From contig CAMLPA010000176.1 of NCBI GenBank assembly GCA_946481605.1, positions 1 through 6,832 on the forward strand: a stretch of DNA of 6,832 nucleotides, written 5' to 3'. Below the pieces are notes generated by a model, which saw nothing but the letters and a program-made list of their open reading frames with translations, did not search any database and was not told the origin of the DNA. A program made the translations under genes and the position numbers. This DNA comes from an uncultured Flavihumibacter sp. (GTDB lineage Bacteria > Bacteroidota > Bacteroidia > Chitinophagales > Chitinophagaceae). Below, piece by piece: positions 4,529 to 6,832 of the stretch. Every line of letters begins with the position of its first letter. Position 1 is the stretch's first letter.

Positions 4529-6076
4529 ATGAAGTGGTACAGCATTATTGCGGGCACAGTATTCCTGCTGCTTCTGTTGGCGGTTATTATTCTGATTCCT
4601 TGTCCAACAGGGCCGCAACTTAATTTTTTCCGCATCTTCATCGCCATTGCTGCGGGTGCTTTTGCAGCAACTATTCCCGGCAATATAAAAGTGACCAATA
4701 AAATGGTTGTGGCCACCAGCGCCATCGGTGTTTTTGTGCTTGTATATCTGGTGAATCCTGCCGGATGGAGTGCAGGTGATGATTGCAAAGTGCGCATGTT
4801 GAAAGCTACGGTTTATGTGGATGAGCAACCTGCGGCCGGTGTGGAAATTACCATCCCGGACCTGGGTCAGAAATTCAGCACAGATGATTTCGGTAATGTG
4901 CGCATCGACTATGCCGGTGCACAGGTTACCTTCCCGCTAAAATTACTTTTCCGCTACAAATCTGCCGTGGACACCACCATACTGTTGAATGAACCCGCAA
5001 ACAAAATGGAGTTTCGCCTGCAATCCAGGAAGGCGGGTTCCTTCCGGATGAACGGCGACCAGGCCCTTTCTTACCAGTTCAGGGACCTCGATTTCAATAT
5101 CTCGTTGCTGAACCCCAACAAATTTGATCCCGATCTTTCCATGCGGGATACCTTGAAGTATTTTCTGCGCCAGCGGAACGATACCATTTATATTCAACAT
5201 GGCTCTACCTTACTCAATAAAATATATGGAAACGAAGTTTTGAACGAGCGCTATGGTTTCGATGAAATGGCCATGGGCATCAACCTGCCGCTGCTTGATG
5301 TCAAGTTTACGAATAATTCCGATGAGGCGGTTTTCTTCAACCAAACCAGTCTGATGGTATCGGAAAGCAGGCCCAATAACAATGCGCTGCTGATCCCTTC
5401 CGGTTTCGATGAATTTAAAATCTGCAATATCGGCTGGGGACCAGCCACCAATGTGCGGGTAGATTATACGCTGGTGCCCGCAAAGTTCTACCGTGGCTGG
5501 AACAACGAATTTGAACAACACCTCAGCTTCGCTTCTATTCCCGCAGGCAATGCCGGGGAAGGAGATGCATTTGTTTCCGCCAAAGGCGTGGAACAGATCA
5601 TTGCGAGAGGAGTAAGTCCACGCATTTTCCAGGATGAATTTGGTAACCCTGACGACCTTGATCCGCAAAGAAAAAGATTGTACGATCAACTGGTTGGCGA
5701 CTTTGATAAGGGCGCCATTTTTTTTGGAAAGATCACCTATACCAATACTGATAACAGTGTACGGGAACAAAAATTTGAAACCTTTGTAAATGTAGGCGGA
5801 GGATACGGAGCAGGCGTGGAAATTGAATACAATTACAACGCACAACTGAAGGCAGAGGGTAAAGCTTATGAAGTGATCGTACCCATCTCACATGGCATCA
5901 AACCAAAAGATTTTGACCGCCTCTCTTTAACACTGGCCGCACCAAGAGCCGGGAAACATTTTTTCAGACTGGCATTCGTTTATAACAATGAACAAGTGGT
6001 ATTCCCGTTTGTTTTCTGCCTCGATTATTTTATTACACCTACAGGAAGCGGATTGTTGCAAAAGAGAGGAGGGTGA
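4529..6076 (+). CDS. Unrecognised protein: three N-terminal membrane helices and a large beta-rich extracytoplasmic domain
   Basis: A 515-residue protein I cannot assign to a named family. Helices are predicted at about 5-23 (IIAGTVFLLLLLAVIILI), 33-49 (FFRIFIAIAAGAFAATI) and 59-77 (MVVATSAIGVFVLVYLV). Lysines in the loop at 54-58 and at the N-terminus suggest both are cytoplasmic, which puts residues 78-515 outside the inner membrane. Residues about 86-165 look like a carboxypeptidase-regulatory/Ig-like sandwich: ATVYVDEQPAAGVEITIP, then STDDFGNVRIDY, a beta-hairpin pattern typical of that fold. Later stretches (LLDVKFTNNSDEAVFF at 255-270, ICNIGWGPATNVRVDY at 298-313, FFGKITYTNTD at 398-408) read like strands of further Ig-like or CARDB-like domains. 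There are no enzyme motifs and only four cysteines (25, 86, 299, 497). TAA-AGG precedes the ATG, so the start is well bounded. A structural, sensing or partner-binding role is the most one could infer. Confidence 0.85.
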   Translation: MKWYSIIAGTVFLLLLLAVIILIPCPTGPQLNFFRIFIAIAAGAFAATIPGNIKVTNKMVVATSAIGVFVLVYLVNPAGWSAGDDCKVRMLKATVYVDEQPAAGVEITIPDLGQKFSTDDFGNVRIDYAGAQVTFPLKLLFRYKSAVDTTILLNEPANKMEFRLQSRKAGSFRMNGDQALSYQFRDLDFNISLLNPNKFDPDLSMRDTLKYFLRQRNDTIYIQHGSTLLNKIYGNEVLNERYGFDEMAMGINLPLLDVKFTNNSDEAVFFNQTSLMVSESRPNNNALLIPSGFDEFKICNIGWGPATNVRVDYTLVPAKFYRGWNNEFEQHLSFASIPAGNAGEGDAFVSAKGVEQIIARGVSPRIFQDEFGNPDDLDPQRKRLYDQLVGDFDKGAIFFGKITYTNTDNSVREQKFETFVNVGGGYGAGVEIEYNYNAQLKAEGKAYEVIVPISHGIKPKDFDRLSLTLAAPRAGKHFFRLAFVYNNEQVVFPFVFCLDYFITPTGSGLLQKRGG

Positions 6077-6087
6077 TTAATCCTGCT

Positions 6088-6107
6088 TTCCGGTTTCTGG
6101 ACCGGAA
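6088..6107 (+). terminator. Weak candidate terminator after the 515-residue protein gene
   Basis: TTCCGGT (6088-6094) and ACCGGAA (6101-6107) make a 7-bp perfect stem with a 6-base loop, 11 bases after the stop codon. No good U-tract follows directly; AAAATTTT lies 9 bases on, inside a second small dyad, GCGAT/ATCGC (6111-6115 and 6126-6130). It may be a terminator or simply leader structure. Confidence 0.35.
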
Positions 6108-6165
6108 TCTGCGATAAAATTTTACATCGCGTTGCGGGAACGGAAATTATGTGATCGCTCCTGGA

Positions 6166-6193
6166 TTTGAGTACGGAAAAAGCACTAACTTTC
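6166..6193 (+). promoter_or_regulatory. Candidate promoter of the pao operon
   Basis: TTTG (6166-6169), 16 bases, then TAACTTTC (6186-6193), which matches TAnnTTTG except for the last base. The spacer is somewhat shorter than the usual 17-23. The predicted start near 6200 leaves a leader of about 33 nt before paoA. Confidence 0.35.
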
Positions 6194-6233
6194 CTCTGAT
6201 TTCTGCGTTATCCATACTTAAAATTCTCCCGAT

Positions 6234-6824
6234 ATGAAAGAGATGCAACAATTCTCCCGGAGGTTCTTCATGCAAACCTCTGCGGCGCTGGGCGCACTCG
6301 CATTTATTCCCAGGGGCGTTAAAGCTTTTTATGAACAGGTGAAAAACCTGGTTGTCCCCCAGAAAAAGACATTACCCCTCACCGTTACCATCAATAAAAA
6401 ACAATACGCGGTTGACGCGGATACCCGTACTACGCTCCTGGATTTGCTGCGCGAAAACCTGCAGCTTACCGGTGCGAAAAAAGGTTGTGACCATGGGCAA
6501 TGCGGTGCCTGTACCGTACACGTAGATGGCGAAAGGGTATTGAGTTGCCTTACTTTGGCCGCTATGATGCCGGGGAAAAACGTCACCACAATTGAAGGAT
6601 TGGCCGATGGCGATACATTACACCCCATGCAGCAGGCTTTTATTGAATGTGATGGTTTCCAGTGCGGTTACTGCACACCGGGACAAATCATGTCGGCTGT
6701 GGCCTGTGTGAAAGAAGGTCATACCAAATCGGTAGCCGAAATTAAGGAGTTCATGAGCGGTAATCTTTGTCGCTGTGGTGCCTACAACGGAATTGTTGAA
6801 TCCATTCAAAAAGTTGCCCGATGA
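6234..6824 (+). CDS. paoA: PaoA/YagT-like [2Fe-2S] subunit of periplasmic molybdenum aldehyde oxidoreductase, Tat-exported
   Basis: A 196-residue iron-sulfur subunit of the xanthine oxidase family. A twin-arginine signal is clear: SRRFFMQTSAALGALAF at 8-24. Residues about 48-125 are the plant-type ferredoxin domain with cluster ligands C85, C90, C93 and C105 (CDHGQCGAC, then C after 11 residues). Residues about 126-196 are the helical domain with C144, C147, C179 and C181 (FQCGYCTPG and LCRCGAY). All eight ligands are present. TRTTLLDLLREN and the long block around KKGCDHGQCGAC closely match E. coli PaoA as I recall it; isoquinoline 1-oxidoreductase small subunits are a more distant option. 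In E. coli the PaoABC trimer oxidises aromatic and other aldehydes in the periplasm, and PaoA passes electrons between the Mo cofactor and FAD. The stop overlaps the next start as ATGA, so translation is probably coupled. ATG at 6243 is a possible alternative start that keeps the Tat motif. Confidence 0.93.
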   Translation: MKEMQQFSRRFFMQTSAALGALAFIPRGVKAFYEQVKNLVVPQKKTLPLTVTINKKQYAVDADTRTTLLDLLRENLQLTGAKKGCDHGQCGACTVHVDGERVLSCLTLAAMMPGKNVTTIEGLADGDTLHPMQQAFIECDGFQCGYCTPGQIMSAVACVKEGHTKSVAEIKEFMSGNLCRCGAYNGIVESIQKVAR

Positions 6825-6832
6825 AACCATTT
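6821..6832 (+). CDS. paoB: Start of the next operon gene, probably the FAD-binding subunit PaoB (3' truncated by window)
   Basis: ATG at 6821 overlaps the paoA stop in an ATGA junction, and the four visible codons give MKPF. FAD-binding subunits of this family (PaoB/YagS) typically begin MKxF, and paoB directly follows paoA in E. coli. Four codons alone cannot identify the protein; the call rests mostly on the overlap and operon order. Confidence 0.65.

Noticed and set aside
5210..5845. Open frame of 211 codons on the minus strand
   Set aside because: It lies wholly antisense to the 515-residue protein gene, has no family resemblance, and its composition follows from the opposite frame.
6077..6233. 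Possible molybdenum-cofactor riboswitch ahead of paoA
   Set aside because: The gap holds only two short hairpins and not the larger multi-stem structure expected; nothing beyond the gene's cofactor suggests it.

Overview
The window looks like a chromosomal stretch from a Bacteroidota bacterium, probably Chitinophagaceae-like. The evidence is a SusD/RagB-family gene, weak Shine-Dalgarno signals, and several matches to the Bacteroidota promoter pattern (TTG or TTTG, about 20 nt, then TAnnTTTG). The family assignment is an inference; no 16S or other marker is present.

Layout. (1) Bases 1-774 (+) are the C-terminal 257 codons of a SusD-like outer-membrane glycan-binding lipoprotein whose start lies before the window. 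(2) Bases 775-934 hold a very strong, probably bidirectional terminator and a GC-rich palindrome that looks like a dispersed intergenic repeat. (3) Bases 935-2758 (-) encode a secreted 607-residue fusion of a GDPD/PI-PLC-like (Aim6-type) barrel and a complete PhoA-type alkaline phosphatase. (4) Bases 2999-3883 (-) encode a QorB-like NAD(P)H:quinone oxidoreductase of the NmrA/atypical SDR group, with its own terminator. (5) Bases 4034-4396 (+) encode a one-cysteine HxlR-family regulator, divergent from qorB. The 150-bp gap between them has overlapping divergent promoters and two imperfect dyads sharing the arms ACTTACT/GTAACTA. (6) Bases 4529-6076 (+) encode an unrecognised 515-residue protein with about three N-terminal membrane helices and a large beta-rich domain. 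(7) Bases 6234-6824 (+) encode PaoA (YagT-like), the Tat-exported [2Fe-2S] subunit of a molybdenum aldehyde oxidoreductase. It overlaps by ATGA the first four codons (MKPF) of what is probably paoB, which runs off the window.

How the genes work together. The best supported unit is the divergent pair of HxlR regulator and quinone reductase. It has the same arrangement as E. coli ytfH/ytfG and the same logic as corynebacterial QorR/qor2: a thiol switch controlling a quinone- or electrophile-detoxifying enzyme and probably itself. The pao operon, which oxidises (aromatic) aldehydes in the periplasm, lies just beyond and hints at a theme of reactive-carbonyl and quinone handling; that link is inference. 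The phosphodiesterase-phosphatase fusion would suit two-step phosphate scavenging. I saw no tRNA, rRNA, CRISPR array, insertion sequence or phage feature. No gene-free stretch exceeds about 240 bases.
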